Assembly: GCA_021784555.1 (NCBI GenBank)
Contig: JAJYHY010000026.1
Location: 1 to 40,873, forward strand
Direction of reading: 5' to 3'
Origin: a bacterium
GTDB taxonomy: Bacteria > Verrucomicrobiota > Verrucomicrobiia > Limisphaerales > UBA8199
Length of the DNA: 40,873 nt
Below the pieces are notes generated by a model. That model was not told the origin of the DNA. It saw only the letters and a program-made list of their open reading frames with translations, and ran no database searches. The translations under genes and the position numbers were made by a program. Positions 1 through 6,930 of this stretch are shown piece by piece (positions within the stretch are counted from its first letter, which is position 1; every line of letters starts with the position of its first letter).

Positions 1-141
1 GCCTTTTCTGGCTGCCGGGGGAACTTACCCGGCCGCAGAATCGGCCGACGCTCCGGTTAGCCAACTCGCCGATAATCCAGTGCTGGACTGATCGGATTCT
101 GGCTCTCATCCGCAAGCGGAAGCCGCCAGAGAACTGATGCC

Positions 142-827
142 ATGCTACTGAAAAAACATCGACTGCTGCAGAAACATCGGCGCCCATCCTCAATTTTAGG
201 CCGGTTTTCGCAAAAACTCCGAAAACTCACGCCGGATCCAAGTACTATCCTGGGCGTTGGGCGCGCGACAGTCCCACGGTTGCGAGCCGATTTCGGCGCG
301 GGGTCGTCAGGCACACCGGCGCCGCGCAAGGCCTGGGGGGGTCGGCGTCACGCCTTGCTGGCACCGGACCAAGAGCAGGCCTTTGTTTCCAAGTGGCGGG
401 CCAAGGCCGAAGCGGGCGAGTTGGTGGTTTTGTCGGCGGTGCGGGCGGATCTGGAGAAGCAACTGGACCGGAAGGTGGCGGCGGAGGTTTTCTATCGGCT
501 GATGCATCGGCACCGGTGGCGGAAGGTGGCTCCCGACACGCGGCATCCCAAGGGCGATCCCACCAAGCAGGAGGAATGGAGAACAAAACCTTGCCGGAAA
601 ACCTCCGCTTAATTCCTCTGCCGGCCTATTCGCCGGAACTCAACCCGCACGAGCACGTCTGGGACGGATTGCGCGAGAAAGGGTTTCCCAATCGGGTCTG
701 TGCAGACATGGGGGAGGTCGTCGCCCGCCTGAAGCAGACCCTGGGGGAGATGTCAGCCGACACTCAGGGGCTTCGGAGCCTGACGTCCTGGCCCTGTATA
801 GTTAGTCTCAACTTGACTGTGAAATAG
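142..827 (+). pseudogene. IS630-family transposase, internally deleted
   Basis: Remnant of a DDE transposase. The first part (142-about 585) keeps the N-terminal helix-turn-helix (LGVGRATVPRL) and the linker ending in RHRWRKVAPDTRHPKGDP, typical of IS630 proteins. The second part, in another frame from about 600, resumes at LPENLRLIPLPAYSPELNP, the signature around the last catalytic acidic residue, and ends near LRSLTSWPCI. The middle of the catalytic domain, with the first acidic residues, is missing: intact IS630 transposases have about 340 residues, while the two parts total about 215. The element cannot be active. I could not find its terminal inverted repeats or TA target duplication. 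The frame change coincides with the deletion point near 585-600. Confidence 0.8.
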
Positions 828-901
828 AATTATTCCCCGTGCTCTGTTTGAGGACGGCACTTCACCCCTCTGTATCATCCTGATTATCCCGAAGAATGCC
901 T

Positions 902-929
902 TTGACATCCTGTGCGAGTTCTTTACATT
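902..929 (+). promoter_or_regulatory. promoter of the tRNA-Ala gene
   Basis: A perfect -35 box TTGACA (902-907) and a -10 box TACATT (924-929, 4 of 6 consensus) are 16 bp apart. Transcription would start near 936, about ten bases before the mature tRNA 5' end at 946, which suits a stable RNA gene. Predicted from sequence only. Confidence 0.5.
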
Positions 930-945
930 CTTCTTCGCTCCGGAT

Positions 946-1021
946 GGGGTCGTAGCTCAGTTGGTAGAGCGCCTGAATGGCATTCAGGAGGTCAGGGGTT
1001 CGAACCCCCTCGGCTCCACCA
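946..1021 (+). tRNA. tRNA-Ala, anticodon GGC, CCA encoded
   Basis: Full cloverleaf: a 7-bp acceptor stem (GGGGTCG with CGGCTCC), a D arm GCTC/GAGC, an anticodon stem CCTGA/TCAGG with loop ATGGCAT, a T arm AGGGG/CCCCT with loop TTCGAAC, discriminator A at 1018, and genomic CCA at 1019-1021. The anticodon is GGC, reading the alanine codon GCC. The G3:U70 pair, the alanyl-tRNA synthetase identity element, is present. The 3' end lies only a few bases from a truncated ATPase gene, so the locus may have served as an integration site. Confidence 0.95.
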
Positions 1022-1033
1022 TCCAGCCAAACG

Positions 1034-1166
1034 ATTGGCAGCGTTAAAATTGAAGGCTTCAAGAGCTTTGGCGGTCCCGCAACGCCGGCGGCGTTCGGAC
1101 CCTCCAATTTTCTCATCGGCGTCAATGCCTGCGGTAAGACGAACTTCGTGTCCGTAAAGCGGTTTA
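1034..1166 (+). pseudogene. N-terminal stump of an SMC/RecF-like AAA ATPase
   Basis: This stretch translates to SVKIEGFKSFG, then GPSNFLIGVNACGKTNF, the usual N-terminus of AAA-type ATPases of the RecF/SMC class (an IEGFKSF strand, then a Walker A motif of the form GxNxxGKTN). After about 43 residues the similarity ends (near VSVKRF) and the frame stops at 1201. The rest of the gene, with ABC signature and Walker B, is absent, and no start codon lies in frame close upstream except one inside the tRNA. I read it as the scar of a deleted gene, possibly from a tRNA-integrated element. Intact relatives have about 350-450 residues. Confidence 0.65.
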
Positions 1167-1307
1167 CAACAGAGAGACGAGACGATAGCCTGCCTGCATG
1201 AGCAACCTTGGAAATCCGGCCTCTCCGCGCGGCGACTTCATTCGCGCCGGGAGCTTGCGCACGGCCCAAAACCAAGCATGAATTGCTTCAAAACTGACCA
1301 TCGAATG

Positions 1308-2819
1308 AATTTATTCCAACGAAAAAGCGTTGCCGACCTCCAAAGTGAAGTCCAAACCGACCAAAGCCTCAAGCGCGCCTTGGGCCCGCTCAACCTGACC
1401 GCCCTGGGCATCGGGGCGGTGATTGGGGCGGGGATCTTCGTGCTCACCGGCCAGGCCGCGGCCAAATACGCCGGGCCGGCGATCGTCTTCTCCTTCCTGC
1501 TGGCCGGGGCGGCGTGCGCGTTTGCGGGGCTTTGCTACGCCGAGTTTTCAGCCATGATCCCGATTTCGGGTTCAGCCTACACCTATGGGTATGCGACGTT
1601 GGGGGAATTCGTGGCGTGGGTCATCGGTTGGGACCTCATTTTGGAGTATATGTTCGCCGCCTCGACCGTGGCGGTGGGCTGGTCGGGTTACGTGGTATCG
1701 TTCTTAAAGGACTTGGGGATTACCTTTCCCGCGGCGTTCACCTCCGCTCCGTTTAATCACGCCACGCCGCCAGGGGCAGGTTGGAACATCTGGCGTTTGT
1801 TTACGCACGGCTGGACAAGCACGGGCGCGGTGCTCAATGTGCCCGCCATGGTGATCGTGGCGGTCATCACGGTATTGCTGGTGATGGGAATTAAGGAATC
1901 GGCCAATTTCAACAACGTGATTGTGGCAGTGAAGCTGGCGGTCATCCTGGCGTTCATCGCCGTCGGCGTGGGTTACATCAGACATGCCAATTGGCAGCCG
2001 TTTGTCCCGCCATCGCTAGGCCCGGGCAAGTTCGGCTGGGGAGGGGTGCTGCGGGGAGCTGGGGTGATTTTCTTCGCTTATATAGGGTTCGACGCGGTCT
2101 CGACGGCGGCGCAGGAGGCGAGAAACGCTCAGCGCGACATGCCCATCGGCATCCTGTGTTCGCTGGCGATCTGCACGATACTGTATATTGCCGTCTCCCT
2201 GGTGCTCACCGGCATCATCAGTTACACCAAGCTCAATGTGCCGGACCCAATGGCCGTTGGCATTGATTCGCTCGGCCATTCGGTCGCCTGGTTGCGCCCG
2301 CTCATCAAGATTGGCGCCATCGCGGGCCTTTCCTCGGTCATATTGGTAATGATGCTGGGCCAGCCCCGTATCTTTTATACGATGTCAAGGGACGGATTGC
2401 TTCCTCCCATCTTTAGCGCCGTGCATCCGAGATTCCGCACGCCCTGGCTGGCGACAATTCTGACTGGCGCCACCGCCACATTGATTGCCGGCCTCTTCCC
2501 CATCGGGTTGCTGGGAGAGTTGGTCTCTATTGGAACGCTCCTGGCCTTCGCTATTGTTTGCATTGGAGTGTTCGTGCTGCGGTTCACTGACCCTGACATC
2601 CAACGCCCCTTCCGCACTCCCGTGTTCTGGCTGGTATCGCCGCTGGGAGCGCTCTGCTGCTTCTGGCTGATGTATGGCCTGCCCCCGGACACCTGGGCGC
2701 GGCTCATCGTCTGGATGCTAATCGGATTGTCAGTCTATTTTCTGTATGGCCGCCATCACTCCAAGGTGCAGCGGCGGGCGCGAGCCTCCAGTTCGCCTGC
2801 CCCCGCGGCCAGAGCTTGA
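1308..2819 (+). CDS. APC-family amino-acid permease (CAT/YfnA-like)
   Basis: Inner-membrane transporter of the amino acid-polyamine-organocation superfamily, closest in feel to the cationic amino-acid transporter group; substrate not determinable here. The 503-residue protein has about 12 hydrophobic segments. The first carries the conserved broken-helix motif GIGAVIGAGIFVLTG (about residues 32-46), and a later FFAYIGFDAVSTAAQEARN segment matches the family's TM6 and following loop. The chosen start (MNLFQRKSV) gives the usual N-terminal cytoplasmic helix; an in-frame ATG at 1278 would add ten residues. No Shine-Dalgarno sequence is visible for either. It stands alone, with an inverted repeat after its 3' end. 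Confidence 0.9.
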   Translation, partial: NLFQRKSVADLQSEVQTDQSLKRALGPLNLTALGIGAVIGAGIFVLTGQAAAKYAGPAIVFSFLLAGAACAFAGLCYAEFSAMIPISGSAYTYGYATLGEFVAWVIGWDLILEYMFAASTVAVGWSGYVVSFLKDLGITFPAAFTSAPFNHATPPGAGWNIWRLFTHGWTSTGAVLNVPAMVIVAVITVLLVMGIKESANFNNVIVAVKLAVILAFIAVGVGYIRHANWQPFVPPSLGPGKFGWGGVLRGAGVIFFAYIGFDAVSTAAQEARNAQRDMPIGILCSLAICTILYIAVSLVLTGIISYTKLNVPDPMAVGIDSLGHSVAWLRPLIKIGAIAGLSSVILVMMLGQPRIFYTMSRDGLLPPIFSAVHPRFRTPWLATILTGATATLIAGLFPIGLLGELVSIGTLLAFAIVCIGVFVLRFTDPDIQRPFRTPVFWLVSPLGALCCFWLMYGLPPDTWARLIVWMLIGLSVYFLYGRHHSKVQRRARASSSPAPAARA

Positions 2820-2873
2820 TGCCCAGCGCCATGCCGCGCCCCTTGCGTGTGGGTGCGCGACAGAATTCTTCGT

Positions 2874-2896
2874 AGCGCAGGATACAATCCTGCGCT
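2874..2896. repeat. intergenic palindrome, possible terminator hairpin
   Basis: A perfect 10-bp inverted repeat AGCGCAGGAT / ATCCTGCGCT with a 3-base loop, 54 bp after the permease stop. It has only a short T run after it, so it is a weak terminator candidate. The same kind of sequence (cgcagg/ggattgcaatcc-like) recurs at 31134-31170, suggesting a dispersed palindrome family. Confidence 0.55.
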
Positions 2897-3016
2897 TTGG
2901 CGTTGGCGGATCATCAGGGTATCACTTTTGTGTAACAAATCGCCTCGCCGAGCGTCGTACGACTTCGAACCAACCAACCTGACCTCTGCCGTCGTGCCAC
3001 ACGTGCATGTCACGTC

Positions 3017-3439
3017 TTACGCCCGGCCGTGGCGGGTGAGCCGATGGGCGAAGAACTGAGGCTGCGACAAGTATTGCAGACAATAGAGTACCGCTACCAC
3101 TGTCACGACCGTCCAGATCGGCCTCCCGAGGGCCTTTCCGGCAATCCGCGACAACCAGCCACTCTGCCGGACAACAAACCAGCCTCCAACGCCGATCCAC
3201 GCTGCCGAGGCGATCCACCGCGTGAGAAAGATGAGGGCGCCTACCAAATGCGCGTTTACGCCACTCCACAAGCCAACGTTGAGAACGGCGTTGGTGAAGG
3301 GGGCGACCAGCGCCTGGAGCGCGAACCAGGCCAGCACGCCCCAGAGCGCGCACATCGCCCGCCCCATCCACACCCGCCCGGCATTCGTCTTGGCGAATTC
3401 CTCCGCCAATCGCCGCTCCGAACCCAGCCGCTCGGATCG
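3017..3439 (-). pseudogene. membrane protein of the PadR-partner type, N-terminus deleted
   Basis: The reading frame ending at 3017 encodes SERLGSERRLAEEFAKTNAGRVWMG and then four hydrophobic segments. The RLGSxxxLAEEFAK motif is the end of the 'permease prefix' domain that follows PadR genes in many Verrucomicrobia and Acidobacteria, where these proteins start with a roughly 50-residue helical region. That region is missing: the frame merges at about 3439 with the truncated padR in a different register. The downstream part looks intact (membrane segments and a stop). No plausible start or ribosome-binding site is left, so it is probably not expressed properly. Confidence 0.6.
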
Positions 3440-3627
3440 GATTCGATCAGCCGCTCCTTTTCCATCCAGTGCAGTACGGGGTAGAGCATGCCGTCGGTCC
3501 ACTCGATGCGGCCTTGGGAAAGCTGGCGAACCCGCTGAATGAGCGCGTAACCGTAGCTTTCCCCCTCGACGAGGATCGAGAGGACCAGTGGCACGGTGGA
3601 CGCGCCGATGAGTTCTTTAGAAACCAT
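3439..3627 (-). pseudogene. PadR-family transcriptional regulator, C-terminus deleted
   Basis: The N-terminal winged-helix of a PadR regulator: MVSKELIGASTVPLVLSIL, then SYGYALIQRV and IEWTDGMLYPVLHWMEKERLIES, the recognition helix and wing. Intact family members continue with a GRKRKYY wing and a C-terminal dimerisation helix for about 110 residues. Here homology stops after about 63 residues, and the frame runs into the neighbouring gene out of register (stop at 3256). PadR proteins usually repress linked efflux or membrane genes, and this one lies just beyond the 3' end of an ABC efflux operon. An upstream ATG at 3642 is possible, but the promoter position favours 3627. Confidence 0.7.
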
Positions 3628-3633
3628 AGCGTT

Positions 3634-3662
3634 GTTACACATCGTGAAGCAATGTATGTCAA
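3634..3662 (-). promoter_or_regulatory. candidate promoter of padR, probably leaderless
   Basis: On the minus strand a perfect TTGACA (3662-3657) is followed, 17 bp on, by TGTAAC (3639-3634; 4 of 6 consensus). Transcription would begin near 3627, which is the first base of the ATG of MVSKELIG, so the transcript would be leaderless. ACAT and ATGT half-sites 9 bp apart lie between the boxes, reminiscent of PadR operators (consensus ATGT-N8-ACAT). Prediction only. Confidence 0.4.
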
Positions 3663-3718
3663 CATCGGCCTGCGATTAGGCTCCAGCGAATGCCCCGCGC
3701 GTCAATCGGCGAGGGCGA

Positions 3719-4918
3719 TCAAAGTTCCCGCAGCGCGGGTGCGATGGGCAAGCGGGCCGCGCGGATAGCCGGGAAGAGTCCGCCAGCGAACCCGATGGCC
3801 GCCGCCCAGGCCGTGCCATGCACGAGCAATGCTGGCGTGACCCGGAAGGCAAAGGTGATCTGGCTGAAGCTCTGCCAGTTCATGGTTGAAGTATGGAAAT
3901 TGTTGAAGGCGAAGTAGGCCAGACCGCCCCCCAGGGCGCCGCCCGCCAGCGCCAGGAGGAGCGATTCGAACATCAACGCCACCACGACGGCCCCGCCGCC
4001 GAAGCCCAGCGCCCGCAACGTGGCGATTTCGCGCGTGCGCGTGGCCACCGCGCTGTACATGGTGTTGAGCGCGCCGAAAACTGCGCCGATGGCCATCAGG
4101 AAGGCGATCAAGAACCCCAAGGTAGTGATGAGCCGCGTGAGGGTTTCCGATTGTTCGGCGTAGAATTCGGATTGCCGGAGGACCTTCACATTGAGCTGCG
4201 GATTGGCGGTGAGCGAATCTTTGAAGGCCCGAAACGAGCCGGGCGAATCAAGCGTGACATGGACGGACTGAAAACTGTCGCCGCGATGGTAGGCGTCCTG
4301 GAGCACCTTGGCGTCGCTCCAGATTTCGGATTCCGCGACACTGCCATTGGCGGAGAAAATGCCGACTACCGGCCATTCGTAGCGGCCGACCTTGATGTTT
4401 GAGCCGATTTGCAGGCCCGTAAATTCCCGCGCCGCGCCGCAGCCGACGATTACTTCGTCCTTGCCCCAATCGAACATCCGGCCCTGGATGATCTTCAGGC
4501 GCTGGCGCACTTGCAGCGCCGCCGGTTCCACCCCGCGCAACGGCACATTGGCGTCCGTGCCGGTGGTGCGTTTGGGCAAGTCGATGAGCACCAGCAGTTC
4601 GGCCGAGGCTAGCGGGCCTGCCTGGTTGCGCGCCACCCCCGGCGCGTCGGCAATGAGCCGTGTTTCCTCGCGGCTGAGGCCGCTGACCATTTCGCTGTCC
4701 GCGCCGTTGCGCATGACAATGGCGCCGTCAGGCGACGCCGAGACGCTCATCGCCTGGCGAAAGCCCGCGGCGATGGAGAGCACACCCACCAGCACCGCCA
4801 CCACACCGGCAATGCCGAGCACCGTGGCCGCGACCGCCCCGCGCCGTTGCGGCAGGCTCATGAGGCCGAATTTGGTGATGGAGCCGATTTGGGAAAACCA
4901 ATTGATAAGTCCGGCCAT
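3719..4918 (-). CDS. FtsX/MacB-type ABC transporter permease
   Basis: Permease of a macrolide-export/lipoprotein-release type ABC transporter (MacB/LolE fold). The 399-residue protein has one N-terminal membrane helix (VAATVLGIAGVVAVLVGVL), a large periplasmic domain, and three C-terminal helices with the FtsX signature around TRTREIATLRALGFG. It is the last gene of the operon adaptor-ATPase-permease-permease and lies 25 bp after the other permease. With one broken and one intact permease, this subunit might be left to act alone or with copies elsewhere. Start chosen at the ATG of MAGLINWF; no strong ribosome-binding site. Confidence 0.88.
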   Translation of the reverse strand: MAGLINWFSQIGSITKFGLMSLPQRRGAVAATVLGIAGVVAVLVGVLSIAAGFRQAMSVSASPDGAIVMRNGADSEMVSGLSREETRLIADAPGVARNQAGPLASAELLVLIDLPKRTTGTDANVPLRGVEPAALQVRQRLKIIQGRMFDWGKDEVIVGCGAAREFTGLQIGSNIKVGRYEWPVVGIFSANGSVAESEIWSDAKVLQDAYHRGDSFQSVHVTLDSPGSFRAFKDSLTANPQLNVKVLRQSEFYAEQSETLTRLITTLGFLIAFLMAIGAVFGALNTMYSAVATRTREIATLRALGFGGGAVVVALMFESLLLALAGGALGGGLAYFAFNNFHTSTMNWQSFSQITFAFRVTPALLVHGTAWAAAIGFAGGLFPAIRAARLPIAPALREL

Positions 4919-4943
4919 TTTTAATCGAAGGTTGAGGGCGTTT

Positions 4944-6116
4944 TCACATCCGTCTCAAGGCGTCAGCAACGCGCAGGCGCATGGCTTGGAGGGCGGGGAA
5001 GAGCCCGGTGACCACGCCCAAGCCGGCGCTCAGACCCGCGCCGACAAACAGATCCCGTGTCGGGAGGTAAAACATTGGCAGCAATCCCCGGGTCGGATCG
5101 CCCCGGGAAATCATCAGCCACGCGATGCCGAGACCGAGCGCGCCGCCCAGCGCCGTGAGCAGGCAAGATTCGGCCAGCACGAAGGAGACGATTTGCCCGT
5201 TGGTGAAGCCGATGGCCTTGAGCACACCCAACTCACCAGTCCGCTCGCGCACCGCCTGGGCCATCGTGTTGCCGGTCACCAACAGAATGGTAAAGAACAC
5301 CGCGCTCAAAATCGCGGCAACGATAAAAACGATGTTCCCGATTTGGTTGGCCCAGGCTTGAATGAATGCGCCCTCGGGCTCTGTCTTGGTCTCCGCGTCG
5401 GAGTTTTCAAACTCCTGGTCCACCCGCTTGGCCACTTCCGCCGCCTGCGACGGGTCTTTAATGCGAATGATATACCAGCCCACCTTGCCCTGGCCCCATT
5501 CCTGATGGCCGGCCTGCCGGACCTCATCGAAGTAATCGTAGCGGAAGAACAGCGGGGTGGTGTCGGTGTTCTTGTTCTTGCCGTCGAAGATGCCCACAAT
5601 GTCAAAAGTCCAGGTGCGGCTCCCGTCGGCCTGCATCCAAATACTGGATTGAATGGGCACTTTGTCGCCGAGCTTCCAGTGGAACCGCTCCGCCGTCTTG
5701 CGGCCTACAATCGCGCCTGTCCGCGTTCGCAGCCAGGCATTTGATTGGGCCGCCGGCAGGAGGAATTCGGGGTACATTTTCAGGAACTCCTCCGGCACCA
5801 CCGGGGACTGCATAAAGACGTTTTTCGGGTCCTGGTAACTCCCGCCGAACCAAGTCTAGTGCGTGGCGAAATCGACCCCTGGTATCCGGTCTATCCGCGC
5901 CTTGTAGGTCTGCGGCAGCAGATTGATAATCGAGACCTTGTCGCGCACCACCAAACGGTTGGCGCCGGCCATCTGTACGCCGCCGACCAGCGCCTGCTGG
6001 ATAGCGGACAGAAACCCAAACAGGATGAAGGCCACCACGATTGAGAGCAGCGTCAGCGAGGTGCGGAGCTTCTTCCTCCGCAAATTGCTCGAGATGAGGT
6101 GAAGGAACTTCATCAC
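4944..6116 (-). pseudogene. FtsX-type ABC permease with in-frame amber codon
   Basis: Full-length FtsX/MacB-like permease (391 codons with its own stop) interrupted by a single TAG at 5858-5856. Before it lie the N-terminal helix (LRTSLTLLSIVVAFILFGFL) and 86 residues ending VDFATH. After it the same frame continues TWFGGSYQDPKNVFMQSP, the periplasmic domain, and the C-terminal helices with ERTGELGVLKAIGF. Related permeases read through this TWFGG region without a break, so this is a point nonsense mutation, a readthrough site, or a sequencing error. The start overlaps the ATPase stop by 4 bases (ATGA), so translation is coupled. A restart at the ATG at 5813 would lack the first membrane helix. 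Confidence 0.8.
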
Positions 6117-6820
6117 TTCACCGGCTCGTTACTCAATTGTCCCTTGTTCAAATAGACCGTGCGGGCGGCGCGGGCCGAGGCGTGCGGGTCGTGGGTGACC
6201 ATGATGATGGTCTTGCCGTGGCTGCGGTTCAAGGCCTGGAGCAAGTCCAGGATTTCATCGCCGGCCTTGCGGTCCAGATCACCCGTCGGCTCGTCGCACA
6301 GCAACAGCGTCGGGTCGGTGACGATGCCGCGGGCGATGCCCACGCGCTGTTGTTCGCCGCCGGAGAGCGTGCGCGGATAATGCGTGGCACGGTGCGAGAG
6401 GCCCACCACCGCCAGCGCCGTTTCCACGTGCTGGCGCCGTTCCGCCCTGGAGAGATGCGTGAGCAATAGCGGCAGTTCCACGTTCCGTTCCGCCGTCAGC
6501 ACCGGCATCAGGTTGTAAAGCTGGAAGACAAAGCCAATGTGCCGGGCGCGCCAGGCGGCCAGCCTTCGGTCGGAGAGTTGATCGAGCCGCTCACCCGCAA
6601 CCAGGACCGCGCCTTTGCTCGGGCGGTCAAGGCCGCCAATCAGGTTCAAGAGCGTCGTCTTGCCCGAACCCGACGGTCCCATTAGCGCCAGAAACTCGCC
6701 CGCCGGCACCCGCAGATGCAGGTCCGCCAGCACGTGAATGTCCTCCGCCCCGCGGTGGAAGACCTTCTCCACGCCCTCAACTTGCACCAGGGCCCCGTTG
6801 CTGGATGGATTCGCATTCAT
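6113..6820 (-). CDS. MacB/LolD-type ABC transporter ATP-binding protein
   Basis: Cytoplasmic ATPase of 235 residues that powers the two neighbouring FtsX permeases. All motifs are present: Walker A GPSGSGKTT, Q-loop FVFQLYNL, signature LSGGEQQR, Walker B LLLCDEPTGDLD with the catalytic glutamate, and the switch histidine in MVTHD. The LolD-like insert around the Q-loop (RHIGFVFQLYNLMP) fits the lipoprotein/macrolide-export subfamily. Its start has apparently been rebuilt: a palindromic element separates it from the adaptor gene, and a 14-base sequence spanning the start codon is repeated on the other side of that element (6807-6820 and 6917-6930, 13 of 14 identical). The 3' end overlaps the next gene by 4 bases. 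Confidence 0.93.
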   Translation of the reverse strand: MNANPSSNGALVQVEGVEKVFHRGAEDIHVLADLHLRVPAGEFLALMGPSGSGKTTLLNLIGGLDRPSKGAVLVAGERLDQLSDRRLAAWRARHIGFVFQLYNLMPVLTAERNVELPLLLTHLSRAERRQHVETALAVVGLSHRATHYPRTLSGGEQQRVGIARGIVTDPTLLLCDEPTGDLDRKAGDEILDLLQALNRSHGKTIIMVTHDPHASARAARTVYLNKGQLSNEPVK

Positions 6821-6930
6821 CGTTGTTTCGCGGGCGCGGGGTCAGTCCTCACTTTTTCCGCAGTGAAGGAATGGGAAGTGGCGGAAAAAGGTGTAGGACT
6901 GACCCCGACGCCCAGGGGATTCTCATTCAT
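6817..6930 (-). CDS. 37-residue mini-ORF created by a repeat insertion
   Basis: An open frame runs from the ATG at 6930, which overlaps the adaptor stop by 4 bases (ATGA), through the palindromic element to a TGA at 6819-6817, which in turn overlaps the ATPase ATG by 4 bases. It begins MNENPLGVG, like the ATPase start MNANPSS, and then encodes repeat-derived residues. I think the original ATPase start was at 6930 and the insertion left this small frame as a bridge that keeps translational coupling. It is unlikely to encode a functional peptide. Whether it is translated is unknown. Confidence 0.35.
   Translation of the reverse strand: MNENPLGVGVSPTPFSATSHSFTAEKVRTDPAPAKQR
6838..6906. repeat. 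GGGGTC-type palindromic element (REP/REPIN-like), copy 1
   Basis: A 69-bp imperfect palindrome. The left arm 6838-6861 starts GGGGTCAGTCCT and ends TTTTTCCGC; the right arm 6881-6906 is its complement with two extra bases; the loop is 19 bases. It lies in the adaptor/ATPase junction and is flanked by near-perfect 14-bp direct repeats (6807-6820 and 6917-6930). A second element with the same GGGGTC ends but different arms lies at 31900-31983. Elements of this form are commonly associated with REP-associated tyrosine transposases (RAYT); none is encoded in the window. Confidence 0.75.

Noticed and set aside
3256-3627. A genuine PadR-membrane fusion protein
   Set aside because: The two parts are in different reading frames and both lack conserved pieces at the join, so deletion is the better explanation.
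4392-5744. A 450-codon open frame on the plus strand, antisense to the two permease genes
   Set aside because: It is a GC-driven shadow: the minus strand encodes clear FtsX domains there, and the plus-strand translation is low-complexity with no domain.
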